This document shows positions 1 to 6,166 of a DNA stretch of 14,606 bases, piece after piece. The stretch spans positions 1 through 14,606 of the forward strand of contig JAPYSD010000034.1 of NCBI GenBank assembly GCA_029936705.1. The letters run 5' to 3'. The translations under genes were made by a program, and so were the position numbers. Source of the DNA: Croceicoccus sp. (lineage in GTDB: Bacteria; Pseudomonadota; Alphaproteobacteria; Sphingomonadales; Sphingomonadaceae). Every line of letters begins with the position of its first letter. Position 1 is the first letter of the stretch. A model generated the notes under the pieces. That model was not told the DNA's origin. It saw only the letters and a list, made by a program, of their open reading frames with translations, and searched no databases.

Positions 1-471
1 GGGCGGATCTGGTCGGCCAGCCTCTCCGGCGCGGCAGAAATCACTGATGGTCTGCGGATCGAGGGCGGGGCGACATGGAACCATAGCCGCATCGACCAGA
101 CCGATATGATCCTGCGATCCAGCATGCGGCAGATTCCCAACATCGCGTCCTTCGCGGGCCGCGCTGGCGTGAACTACAGCGCCGACCTTACGCCCGGCCT
201 GCGGCTCACCGCCGACGGCTGGGCCAGCTATGTCGGCCCCTCGCGGCTGGGTATCGGGCCCCGGCTGGGCGACCGGCAGGGCGACTACTTCGACAGCGGA
301 ATCGACGTAAGGGTCGGCGATGACGCGACGGGCGTGACCTTCGGTATCGCCAATCTGGCCGACACCCGCGGCAATCGTTTTTCGCTCGGCACGCCGTTCG
401 GAGATGGCCGCGACCAGGTTACGCCGCTGCGCCCGCGTACCTTCCGCCTGGGCGTCGACCGGCGGTTCTGA
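1..471 (+). CDS. TonB-dependent receptor, C-terminal part (5' end outside window)
   Basis: The reading frame is open from base 1 to the TGA at 469-471, giving 156 visible residues. The segment alternates short amphipathic strands (for example GLRIEGGATWNHSRI, GLRLTADGWASYVGPS, VTFGIANLADTRGNRF) with turns, as in the last strands of a TonB-dependent outer-membrane beta-barrel. It ends in LRPRTFRLGVDRRF; a terminal Phe is the usual outer-membrane assembly signal, and the phrase 'P-R-T-F-R-L-G' is typical of the last strand in this receptor family. Such receptors import siderophores, vitamins or glycans using TonB energy; the substrate cannot be told because the plug domain is outside the window. 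The next gene on the same strand, an autotransporter, starts about 92 bases later, with a possible terminator between. Confidence 0.85.
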   Translation, partial: GRIWSASLSGAAEITDGLRIEGGATWNHSRIDQTDMILRSSMRQIPNIASFAGRAGVNYSADLTPGLRLTADGWASYVGPSRLGIGPRLGDRQGDYFDSGIDVRVGDDATGVTFGIANLADTRGNRFSLGTPFGDGRDQVTPLRPRTFRLGVDRRF

Positions 472-477
472 CCGGCA

Positions 478-511
478 GCCGCAGGCGATACGCCCGACCG
501 GCAGCTTTTTT
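478..511 (+). terminator. Possible intrinsic terminator after the TonB receptor gene
   Basis: Outer arms GCCG (478-481) and CGGC (499-502) enclose an inner hairpin GGCG/CGCC with an ATA loop (484-494). Three bases later a run of six T follows (506-511). Stem interruptions make it imperfect, but the position seven bases after the stop codon fits a terminator. Confidence 0.4.
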
Positions 512-558
512 CCAAGGCCACTGCGCAAGGGTTCCGTCTCACGGATCATAACCGATCT

Positions 559-564
559 GAAGGA
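559..564 (+). promoter_or_regulatory. Shine-Dalgarno that bears on the autotransporter start
   Basis: The only purine-rich stretch is GAAGGA at 559-564. It touches the ATG at 564, so it cannot serve it, but lies 11 bases before an in-frame GTG at 576. That favours GTG 576 as the true start. Confidence 0.45.
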
Positions 565-3500
565 TGTCAGAACCCGTGCGTCACCTGCTTTGCTCTACCG
601 CCATCACCGCCGTCGCCATCTCTTCCGCCGCCGTCCATGCGCGCGAGATCACCACCGCACAGACTGCACCCGTTGCCACCGCGACGGCCAATGCCGGTGC
701 ACCCGATGCGATCAACATCACCGATAAGGGTTCCGTCACCGTATCGGGCGGCAACGCCGTGACGATGGACAGCAATCACAAGGTGACCAACGGCGGCAAG
801 ATCACAATCACCAATGCCAATGGCAGCACTGGCATTGCCGCCGTCGCAGGCGCCAGCGGCGACATCGTCAACAGCGGCACGATCCTGCTGGACGAACCGT
901 ATACACCCAAGGATGACGACAACGACGGCGATCTCGATGGCCCGTTCGCGCTAGGCAGCGACCGCCACGGCATCCGTACATTGGGCGCGCATGCAGGCGA
1001 TATCGTGAACAGCGGGACTATCACGGTCGAAGGTAATAATTCGTCCGGTATCGCACTCGGCGGTATGCTGACCGGCGACCTGGTCCATGATGGGAAGACC
1101 GGCGTGATCGGCGGCAATGCCATCGGCATCGATGCGCAGACGATCGACGGCACGGTCCGGCTGGCAGGAACTGTCGCGGCCCGCGGCGAGGGCGCGATCG
1201 GCGCGCGCTTCGGCGGCGACATTGCGGGCGCGATGGTGGTGCAAGGCGACATCAGCTCCAGCGGCTATCGCTATACCGCTGCCCCCACCAGCACCGCCAA
1301 GCTTGACGCTGACGACCTGCTGCAGGGCGGCTCTGCGATCAGCGTCGAGGGCAATGTCTCGGGCGGCATCCTGCTGGCGGTCGCGCCCAAGGATACCGAC
1401 CCCGACAAGGCGGACGAGGATGCCGACGGGATTGACGATGCCAAGGAAGGTTCGGCCAAGGTCACGTCCTTTGGCAAGGCGGCGGCACTCTCCATCGGTT
1501 CGGACAGCCGTGACATCGCCATCGGGGCGGTCGCCGGGACGGCTAGCAAATTCGGTCTGCAGATCGACGGCATCGTCGAAGGGCGCGGCGTCTATGTCGG
1601 GGTCGATGCGAACGGGATGGCCATCGGCGGGAAGGGCCACGCGGTCACCATCGCGAATGGCATTGGCATCGCAGGTGCCATTGGCGCGCTTTCAAATGGC
1701 GGTAGCGCGACTGCGATCCGCCTAGGCACAGGAGCCAGCACACCTGTCCTGCGAAATTCCGGATCGATCGAAGCGCGCGGATCCTCGGTCGGCGGCACCC
1801 GTGCAGTTGCGGTGCTGGTCGATCAGGGCGCCAGTCTTCCGGCAATGAAGAACAGCGGTTCCATCAAGGCGGTCGCAGCCGCCGAAAACGGCACTGCGAT
1901 CGCGATCCGTGACACCGGCGGTACGCTGATGCTGATAGAGAATGCGGGCGAGATCGCCGCGGCAGGCGCCAAGGCCGGTTCGGGGCGCAACATCGCCATC
2001 GACCTGTCCGCCGCAAGTTCTAATGCCGCCGTGCGCCAGACGCTGGTAGCGGACGGCCACGCAGCGCCCGTTATCAAGGGCGATGTCCTCTTCGGCACCG
2101 GTAGCGACCTTCTGGAACTCGCCGATGGAACGCTGGCGGGCGACGTTTCATTTGGCGCGGGCAACGACGCACTTCGCCTTTCAGGAGATGCCGCGCAGGT
2201 GGGCAAGGTGCTGTTCGGCAGCGGTACCGCAGAGATGAGCCTGTCGGGCAAATCGCTCTTTGCAGGGACGGCCGATTTCGGTGGCGGGGTGGGCACCTTG
2301 TCGATCACGGACAGTGCAATGTTTGCCGGCAGTTTCGCCAATGGCGGCAATCTGGCGGTCAGCGTTGCGGGCGGCACGCTCGACATCGCAAAACCCGCCA
2401 GCATTGCCTCGCTGTCGGTGGGGGCAACCGGGATGCTCGTCGCCACGCTAGACAAGGCAGCGGGCAGCGGCACCGCGTTCACCGTCGGCGGGGAAGCCAG
2501 CTTCGCGGAAGGAGCCAAGCTAGCCCTGCGGCTTGCCGATGTCGCCACGGCAGAAGGCAGTTACGACGTACTGACCGCTTCCTCGATTTCCGGCAAAGAC
2601 AAGATCACCACGGTCGATGCTTTGGTGCCTTTCCTGTTCAAGGCCGAGATAGCCAAGGATGCGCCCGCGAACATGCTGACCATCGATGTTTCACGGCGCA
2701 GCGTGACCGAACTCGGCCTCAACCGATCGGGCGCGGCGGCCTATGACGCGGTGTTTGCCGCGTTGTCCCAGGACGAGGATGTCGAGGGCAAGTTCCTGGC
2801 CATCACCGATGGCGATGCGTTCCGGCAGACCGTCGCAACCATGCTGCCCGACCACGCTGGCGGCGTGTTCGAAGGGGTAGGGCAGGGCGAACGCATGCTG
2901 ATCCGCCAGATGCAGGATCCCGTCAGCCCGATCATCGATGACGGCGCGTTCATGGTCGCGCTTAACCTGGGCCTGTGGGACAGCGACAAGGGGCTGGGCG
3001 AAAGCGCGGCCTATGACCTGCAGGGCCACGGCTTTTCGCTGACGGGCGAATATGACGTCGGCTTCGGTCATGTCGGCGCGACTGTTGCAAGCCTGTGGAG
3101 CCAGCATACGAATGGCATGGCCAGCGATGTCAGGAACCGTTCGCTGGAAGTCGCGGCACACTGGCGTGGGAACTGGGGCCCGGTCGCGGGCTTTGCCCGC
3201 GGCGCGCTGGGCCGTTCCGATATCAAGAGCGAACGCGTGTTCTCGGGCACCTCGGACGGCGAAAACGTCCAGCGCACGATCAAGGGTAAGTGGGACGGCG
3301 ATTTCGTCAGCTTCGCCGCGGGCGCATCGGCGGAAGGCGGTTGGCGCTATCTCTTCTTCCGCCCGCAGGTGATGCTCGACTACATCCGCCTGAACGAGGA
3401 CGGCTATGAGGAAACCGGCGGCAAGGAGGCGCTGGATCTGTCGGTTGATGCGCGCAAGAGCGACGAGCTTGGCCTTAGCGCCGGTCTGGTGCTTGGCGCG

Positions 3501-3794
3501 GACCTAATGGGTATGGGAGCAAGCGGCGGCAGGCACGACAGCGCATGGCTGCGGATCGAGACCGAGGGCGGCTGGCGCGAGGAGCTGGACGGCGAATTGG
3601 GCGAAACAACCGCCCGCTTTGAAGATGGCGACGATTTCACCCTGGAGGGCGAGACGTCATCCAGCGGTTGGTACGGACGTCTGCGGGTCATGGGTGGCCC
3701 AGGAAGCGTCATCATGGGCGGCGAACTATCCGCAGAAGAGCGATTCGACGAGCTTTCGATCGCGCTACGCGGTAACATGCGGATCGTTTGGTGA
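564..3794 (+). CDS. Autotransporter (type V secretion), outer-membrane beta-domain protein
   Basis: The 1076-residue frame has three parts. Residues 1-26 form a signal peptide with a hydrophobic core (STAITAVAISSAAV) and a likely cleavage after A-V-H-A. The passenger, to about residue 760, is rich in Gly, Asn and Ser with repeated 'I-V-N-S-G-T-I' turns, as in beta-helix passengers. It carries two acidic inserts, about residues 115-127 (DDDNDGDLDG) and 277-295 (DTDPDKADEDADGIDD), that look like thrombospondin type 3/calcium-binding loops. The last ~280 residues are an autotransporter barrel: alternating strands such as FSLTGEYDVGFGHVGATV and WGPVAGFARGALG, ending in NMRIVW. The family secretes its own passenger to the cell surface; whether this passenger is an adhesin or an enzyme cannot be told. 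The start is ATG 564 or, better supported, GTG 576, which removes four residues including a Glu and leaves a cleaner signal peptide. Confidence 0.88.
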   Translation: MSEPVRHLLCSTAITAVAISSAAVHAREITTAQTAPVATATANAGAPDAINITDKGSVTVSGGNAVTMDSNHKVTNGGKITITNANGSTGIAAVAGASGDIVNSGTILLDEPYTPKDDDNDGDLDGPFALGSDRHGIRTLGAHAGDIVNSGTITVEGNNSSGIALGGMLTGDLVHDGKTGVIGGNAIGIDAQTIDGTVRLAGTVAARGEGAIGARFGGDIAGAMVVQGDISSSGYRYTAAPTSTAKLDADDLLQGGSAISVEGNVSGGILLAVAPKDTDPDKADEDADGIDDAKEGSAKVTSFGKAAALSIGSDSRDIAIGAVAGTASKFGLQIDGIVEGRGVYVGVDANGMAIGGKGHAVTIANGIGIAGAIGALSNGGSATAIRLGTGASTPVLRNSGSIEARGSSVGGTRAVAVLVDQGASLPAMKNSGSIKAVAAAENGTAIAIRDTGGTLMLIENAGEIAAAGAKAGSGRNIAIDLSAASSNAAVRQTLVADGHAAPVIKGDVLFGTGSDLLELADGTLAGDVSFGAGNDALRLSGDAAQVGKVLFGSGTAEMSLSGKSLFAGTADFGGGVGTLSITDSAMFAGSFANGGNLAVSVAGGTLDIAKPASIASLSVGATGMLVATLDKAAGSGTAFTVGGEASFAEGAKLALRLADVATAEGSYDVLTASSISGKDKITTVDALVPFLFKAEIAKDAPANMLTIDVSRRSVTELGLNRSGAAAYDAVFAALSQDEDVEGKFLAITDGDAFRQTVATMLPDHAGGVFEGVGQGERMLIRQMQDPVSPIIDDGAFMVALNLGLWDSDKGLGESAAYDLQGHGFSLTGEYDVGFGHVGATVASLWSQHTNGMASDVRNRSLEVAAHWRGNWGPVAGFARGALGRSDIKSERVFSGTSDGENVQRTIKGKWDGDFVSFAAGASAEGGWRYLFFRPQVMLDYIRLNEDGYEETGGKEALDLSVDARKSDELGLSAGLVLGADLMGMGASGGRHDSAWLRIETEGGWREELDGELGETTARFEDGDDFTLEGETSSSGWYGRLRVMGGPGSVIMGGELSAEERFDELSIALRGNMRIVW

Positions 3795-4013
3795 CGGAGC
3801 GGGCCGTGCTTTGTAACAGGATCAGGAACGATTGGCGCGTCATGTTAGTGAGCGTGAAATCGTAAGTTATCTGCGTCCGTCTGGTAGGCTTGCTGTATAT
3901 GCTGCAAAGCTGGCTCGTGACTAGAAAGTTGCGGAGTAAGTCTGGTGAACCGGCGTAAGGGTCCGACCAGATCACGACGTTCGCTTCTCTCACGCCAATG
4001 TCCGACTTGGACA
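3795..4013. other. Intergenic stretch with no supported gene
   Basis: Behind the autotransporter stop the composition drops to lower GC. Two overlapping minus-strand frames exist here, but neither has a ribosome binding site nor a recognisable protein pattern, and one runs back into the autotransporter gene. No clear terminator hairpin with a T tract was seen. Confidence 0.5.
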
Positions 4014-4400
4014 TTAGCGGTCGTTCTCCGCGAAAGGATGGAAAGCAGTGATACCATTCAAGAAGGCGCAGCGGACGTCTTGTTCTGTCCCGAAAATCGC
4101 TAACCTTCGAGCGAGCTCCTGCTCGGCAGCCACCATTTGATCATCACTCAGGTCAGCGAAGAAACCGAATTCAGGTCGAGCAGCAATATGCTGGTCACAA
4201 GGAATGCTTTCAAGCCAATGACAGAACAAATGGACGCGGAGGTTCACGAAATGAATCTCGCTTGTATGCAGGCAGGCATTTCGGACGTTGTGAAGTTCGG
4301 CTCGGGCCGCTGCATCAGAAATCCTGCTGGATTGCCAACTTGTTTGCGGCTCCTTGGCGCGTGCTATTGGCTCACTCAATAGCACCAAGAGATAAAGCAT
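4014..4400 (-). CDS. Hypothetical protein, doubtful or remnant
   Basis: A minus-strand frame of 128 codons ends in TAA at 4014-4016. The C-terminal two thirds look protein-like: a mixed helical stretch with the segment DDQMVAAEQELARRLAIFG and a Cys-rich, aromatic middle (HLFCHWLESIPCDQH). No family was recognised. No Shine-Dalgarno precedes the ATG at 4398-4400, and the N-terminal part is unconvincing, so the true start could lie further in or be lost. Third codon positions are only moderately GC-rich, unlike the core genes in the window. A competing + strand frame at 4137-4382 covers the same bases with equally weak support. This may be a gene remnant in an accessory stretch. Confidence 0.3.
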   Translation of the reverse strand: MLYLLVLLSEPIARAKEPQTSWQSSRISDAAARAELHNVRNACLHTSEIHFVNLRVHLFCHWLESIPCDQHIAARPEFGFFADLSDDQMVAAEQELARRLAIFGTEQDVRCAFLNGITAFHPFAENDR

Positions 4401-4680
4401 CGCGATGTTATGCTGGTGTTTCGGCGGATCCGAGAGTTACCGGGGGCACATGGTAGCTCTTGTTCTCCAAGATTACCGCCTTTGCAATTGCGGGCAGTGG
4501 CCATCGATTTCGTCGGCAAGCGCGTCCCAGCGCGAGGCGGCATTCAAATGCCTTTGCTTAACGTCAAGCGTCGCGGCCAATCTGGCCGCACGTCTTTCAT
4601 CGGCTGCGTTTTGCCGATACCCCAGGGCATAACTCATTGAATGCGAACCCTTCCTCTTCCTAGGCGGGTTCTCGCGGGAA
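4401..4680. other. Non-coding or decayed stretch
   Basis: Two overlapping + strand frames (4405-4632 and 4410-4640) have no ribosome binding site and no recognisable pattern. The only structure seen is a hairpin at 4573-4589 (GCGGCCA, loop ATC, TGGCCGC), without a T tract. Confidence 0.4.
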
Positions 4681-4703
4681 ACTTTAAGGAAAGAGTTTCA
4701 CGC

Positions 4704-4709
4704 TATAGT
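4704..4709 (+). promoter_or_regulatory. Candidate -10 box (TATAGT) for a leaderless mRNA
   Basis: TATAGT at 4704-4709 matches five of six consensus bases. The ATG of the following 60-aa frame starts six bases after it, where transcription would begin. A -35 element is weak (ACTTTA, 4681-4686, 17-base spacing). Confidence 0.35.
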
Positions 4710-4715
4710 GTTCGA

Positions 4716-4898
4716 ATGCCAAATGAACATCGTTACGTTTCGCCTACCGTTCGCGCGATCATGGATGAAGAGCCTATCGAGTTGGCTTCATATGAGAGGC
4801 TTTCAGCCAAGCGGACTGTAAGTTTGAGGGTAACGGCCTATTTCGGTCTGGTGCTGGCGGTGAACGTGTTTCTGGTTTGCCTACTGGTATACGGTTAG
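4716..4898 (+). CDS. Small single-pass membrane protein, unknown function (60 aa)
   Basis: The protein has a polar, charged N-terminal half (starting MPNEHRYVSP, with acidic DEEPIE) and a C-terminal hydrophobic segment AYFGLVLAVNVFLVCLLVYG that ends the protein. It is therefore predicted to be tail-anchored in the inner membrane with the N-terminus in the cytoplasm, since basic residues (SAKRTVSLRV) precede the helix. An in-frame ATG at 4641 would extend it to 85 residues, but those added residues look random and no Shine-Dalgarno precedes either start. ATG 4716 sits where a transcript from the TATAGT at 4704 would begin, which suggests leaderless translation. The 41-aa membrane protein gene starts 68 bases downstream on the same strand. 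No family was recognised. Confidence 0.5.
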   Translation: MPNEHRYVSPTVRAIMDEEPIELASYERLSAKRTVSLRVTAYFGLVLAVNVFLVCLLVYG

Positions 4899-4953
4899 TC
4901 ACGAGAACACGAATCTAGGGGGCTACGTCAAGGTAGCGCCACCTTCATCATTC

Positions 4954-4960
4954 GGAAGGA
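4954..4960 (+). promoter_or_regulatory. Strong Shine-Dalgarno fixing the GTG start at 4967
   Basis: GGAAGGA at 4954-4960 lies six bases before GTG 4967, an ideal spacing. It is the main reason to accept the 41-codon frame as a gene. Confidence 0.6.
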
Positions 4961-4966
4961 TGCTCG

Positions 4967-5092
4967 GTGAAAGATTGGCTCTCCGACACTGAAGGCAAAG
5001 AAGTCGAACGTCGCGCATGGCTCGTGGAACTCGAAGCAGTGGTGTTGGGCGGTATGACGCTGATATCGGCTATCGCCCTTCTTATCGGCTGA
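4967..5092 (+). CDS. Small membrane protein, unknown function (41 aa, GTG start)
   Basis: The frame starts at GTG 4967, six bases after a GGAAGGA ribosome binding site, and ends with TGA at 5090-5092. The N-terminal half is hydrophilic and charged (KDWLSDTEGKEVERRAW). The C-terminal half is one hydrophobic segment (VVLGGMTLISAIALLIG) with two Gly residues, just long enough to span the inner membrane. The stop codon is eight bases before the ATG of the DUF6961-like gene, so the two are probably translated together. No family was recognised. It is easily missed because of its length and GTG start. Confidence 0.6.
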   Translation: MKDWLSDTEGKEVERRAWLVELEAVVLGGMTLISAIALLIG

Positions 5093-5100
5093 TCGCCACG

Positions 5101-5280
5101 ATGCGGTCCCGAGAAAAAGACCTTTGGATGGTGGCCCTTCAAATTGAGCAGGTTCACGGAGCCGGCAGTGCAGATTACATCGCGCGCCGCCAGAAGCATT
5201 TCGAGGATCTGGGTGAGGAGGCGGGTGCAGCGCTGTGGCGCGCTATCGCAAGCAAGTACGAGGCACTTAATCCGACTTGA
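5101..5280 (+). CDS. DUF6961-like small protein (59 aa)
   Basis: The 59-residue protein is helical and soluble. Its layout, R-x-R-E-K-D-L-W near the start, then 'A-L-x-I-E-x-x-H-G', 'Y-I-A-x-R' and 'G-x-A-L-W-R-x-I-A-x-K', matches my recollection of the DUF6961 family found in sphingomonads, whose function is unknown. I chose ATG 5101 because family resemblance begins there; a longer frame from 5017 overlaps the 41-aa gene and adds residues with no family likeness. There is no Shine-Dalgarno before ATG 5101, but the preceding stop codon is eight bases upstream, which suggests translational coupling. The stop codon overlaps the candidate -35 box of the LexA-type promoter that follows. Confidence 0.6.
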   Translation: MRSREKDLWMVALQIEQVHGAGSADYIARRQKHFEDLGEEAGAALWRAIASKYEALNPT

Positions 5281-5303
5281 CGCAAAAAGTGCTGTCCTAT
5301 TTC
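5277..5303 (+). promoter_or_regulatory. Weak candidate promoter before the LexA-type box
   Basis: TTGACG (5277-5282) is a good -35 element. The best -10 candidate is TATTTC (5298-5303), at a short 15-base spacing, immediately before the LexA-type box. With these elements a bound repressor would cover the transcription start. Confidence 0.35.
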
Positions 5304-5318
5304 GAACAAATACGGAAC
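5304..5318 (+). promoter_or_regulatory. LexA-type SOS box (GAAC-N7-GAAC)
   Basis: GAAC at 5304-5307, seven bases, GAAC at 5315-5318. Direct repeats GTTC-N7-GTTC (or GAAC-N7-GAAC on the other strand) are the established LexA operator in alphaproteobacteria. The box is a perfect match and lies about 31 bases before the TTG start of the 30-aa peptide. A looser search of the window for the same spacing found no second perfect copy. Confidence 0.6.
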
Positions 5319-5338
5319 ATGGAGTGTCTCTGATGATA

Positions 5339-5343
5339 GGAGG
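5339..5343 (+). promoter_or_regulatory. Shine-Dalgarno fixing the TTG start at 5350
   Basis: GGAGG at 5339-5343 (within ATAGGAGG) is six bases before TTG 5350. No other start codon in the area has a suitable ribosome binding site. Confidence 0.6.
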
Positions 5344-5349
5344 CCCGCT

Positions 5350-5442
5350 TTGCTCATCCTCGATCCTTCCGCGATCCTCGCACTCGCGGCGCTAGTCACC
5401 GCCGCATCGACCATGATTTGGGCGATACGCCGCAAACCGTAA
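5350..5442 (+). CDS. 30-aa hydrophobic membrane peptide, probably SOS-controlled
   Basis: The frame begins at TTG 5350 after a GGAGG ribosome binding site at ideal spacing and ends with TAA at 5440-5442. The peptide starts M-L-I-L-D-P-S, continues with a hydrophobic helix (AILALAALVTAASTMIWAI) and ends with the basic tail R-R-K-P, so it is predicted to be a single-pass inner-membrane peptide with a cytoplasmic positive C-terminus. A perfect LexA-type box lies just upstream. Size, hydrophobicity and SOS control resemble TisB of Escherichia coli (29 aa, membrane-depolarising), although the sequence itself is not similar. A toxic or damage-response role is inference. The frame could also be a harmless membrane peptide. 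Confidence 0.55.
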   Translation: MLILDPSAILALAALVTAASTMIWAIRRKP

Positions 5443-5738
5443 ATATCTGCCCGTTCGTAAGTTCGGTGGCGGTACCGCAATTGCAAAAGGAAGACGGCGT
5501 CCGCATGTGAGTTCCCAAGGCCTCATCGACCACGGTGGGTCTTGAGGAAAGCTGGTGCGCGCGTCATGGCGTTCGGAGGCAGGGGTCGCGAACTGCCGCT
5601 ACGGAACCGCCTCGTGTGCCTTCTGGTCCGCTTGGCGGTTCTAAGTTTACTGAAGCACTATCCCGGCGGTGCGCGGGTTGTCATGGTCGATCTCAGTCGG
5701 TTTTCGGAATCGTCGCCGTATGGACATCACGGCCGCCG
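5443..5738. other. Intergenic stretch with no supported gene
   Basis: Two overlapping + strand frames (5535-5822 and 5542-5826) run into the opposite-strand 67-aa gene and lack a properly spaced ribosome binding site; their translations are Arg-rich and shadow-like. No convincing RNA gene or repeat was seen. Confidence 0.4.
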
Positions 5739-5942
5739 TCAGCGGTTCGCGCGCAAACGATTCGAGACCTCGCCAGCCAAGACTCTCTCCGCGGACCGAA
5801 TATTATCGGCGAGATCCTCTAGTTGACGCGCCATGTTAAGGTCGCCGCTCGCCTTGAATCGCTCAGCTAGCTCGATGAGTTGCTCGGCCCGCAGCCGAAG
5901 CACTCTCAATGCAGCTGTGGCGTCTGGTATGTGGTCAAGCAT
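5739..5942 (-). CDS. Small helical protein, unknown function (67 aa)
   Basis: The protein is predicted to be all-helical and soluble, with heptad-like Leu/Ala spacing (ALRVLRLRAEQLIELAERF and ARQLEDLADNIRSAERVL). That pattern fits a helical hairpin or a small dimer. The ATG (5940-5942 on the minus strand) follows a GAGAGG ribosome binding site at a spacing of five bases, which supports the start. An 13-base perfect inverted repeat lies immediately before the ribosome binding site (5952-5964). No membrane segment, metal site or family was recognised. The PilZ gene upstream on the same strand ends about 225 bases away, too far to assume an operon. Confidence 0.6.
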   Translation of the reverse strand: MLDHIPDATAALRVLRLRAEQLIELAERFKASGDLNMARQLEDLADNIRSAERVLAGEVSNRLRANR

Positions 5943-5951
5943 CGGAACCTC

Positions 5952-5964
5952 TCGGAATTTCCGA
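5952..5964. repeat. Perfect 13-base inverted repeat upstream of the 67-aa gene
   Basis: TCGGAA, a central T, TTCCGA. It lies just upstream of the ribosome binding site of the minus-strand gene, so it could be an operator or an mRNA leader hairpin; it may be chance. Confidence 0.4.
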
Positions 5965-6166
5965 AGGCCGTATGGCGGCTAGCCAACCCAGCGCAATGCG
6001 AATTTGGAGGTAAGGGCTGACTCCATTTTGCTTTCGATTTGCATCAGGTCAGGTGCCGACCCGGATTTTGCCGGAAGCTATGACCTTTCCCATGGCCTGG
6101 GGGCGGTTAAAGATGCTTCGAAGCTGCCACGCCAAGAGAATGGACAACGTTCACCACACAATCAAT
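5965..6166. other. Intergenic stretch with no supported gene
   Basis: It lies between two minus-strand genes. A TTG-started frame at 6004 and an ATG-started frame at 6053 run on antisense to the PilZ gene and lack support. No terminator with a T tract was seen for the PilZ transcript. Confidence 0.4.

Noticed and set aside
4573..4589. Hairpin GCGGCCA-ATC-TGGCCGC as a terminator
   Set aside because: No T tract follows on either strand and no supported gene ends next to it.
5453..5464. GTTC repeated at 5453-5456 and 5461-5464 as a second LexA box
   Set aside because: The spacing is four bases, not seven, so it does not match the alphaproteobacterial LexA operator.
5535..5826. Two overlapping + strand frames of about 95 codons
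   Set aside because: No correctly spaced ribosome binding site, Arg/Ser-rich translation, and overlap with the opposite-strand 67-aa gene that has a good ribosome binding site.
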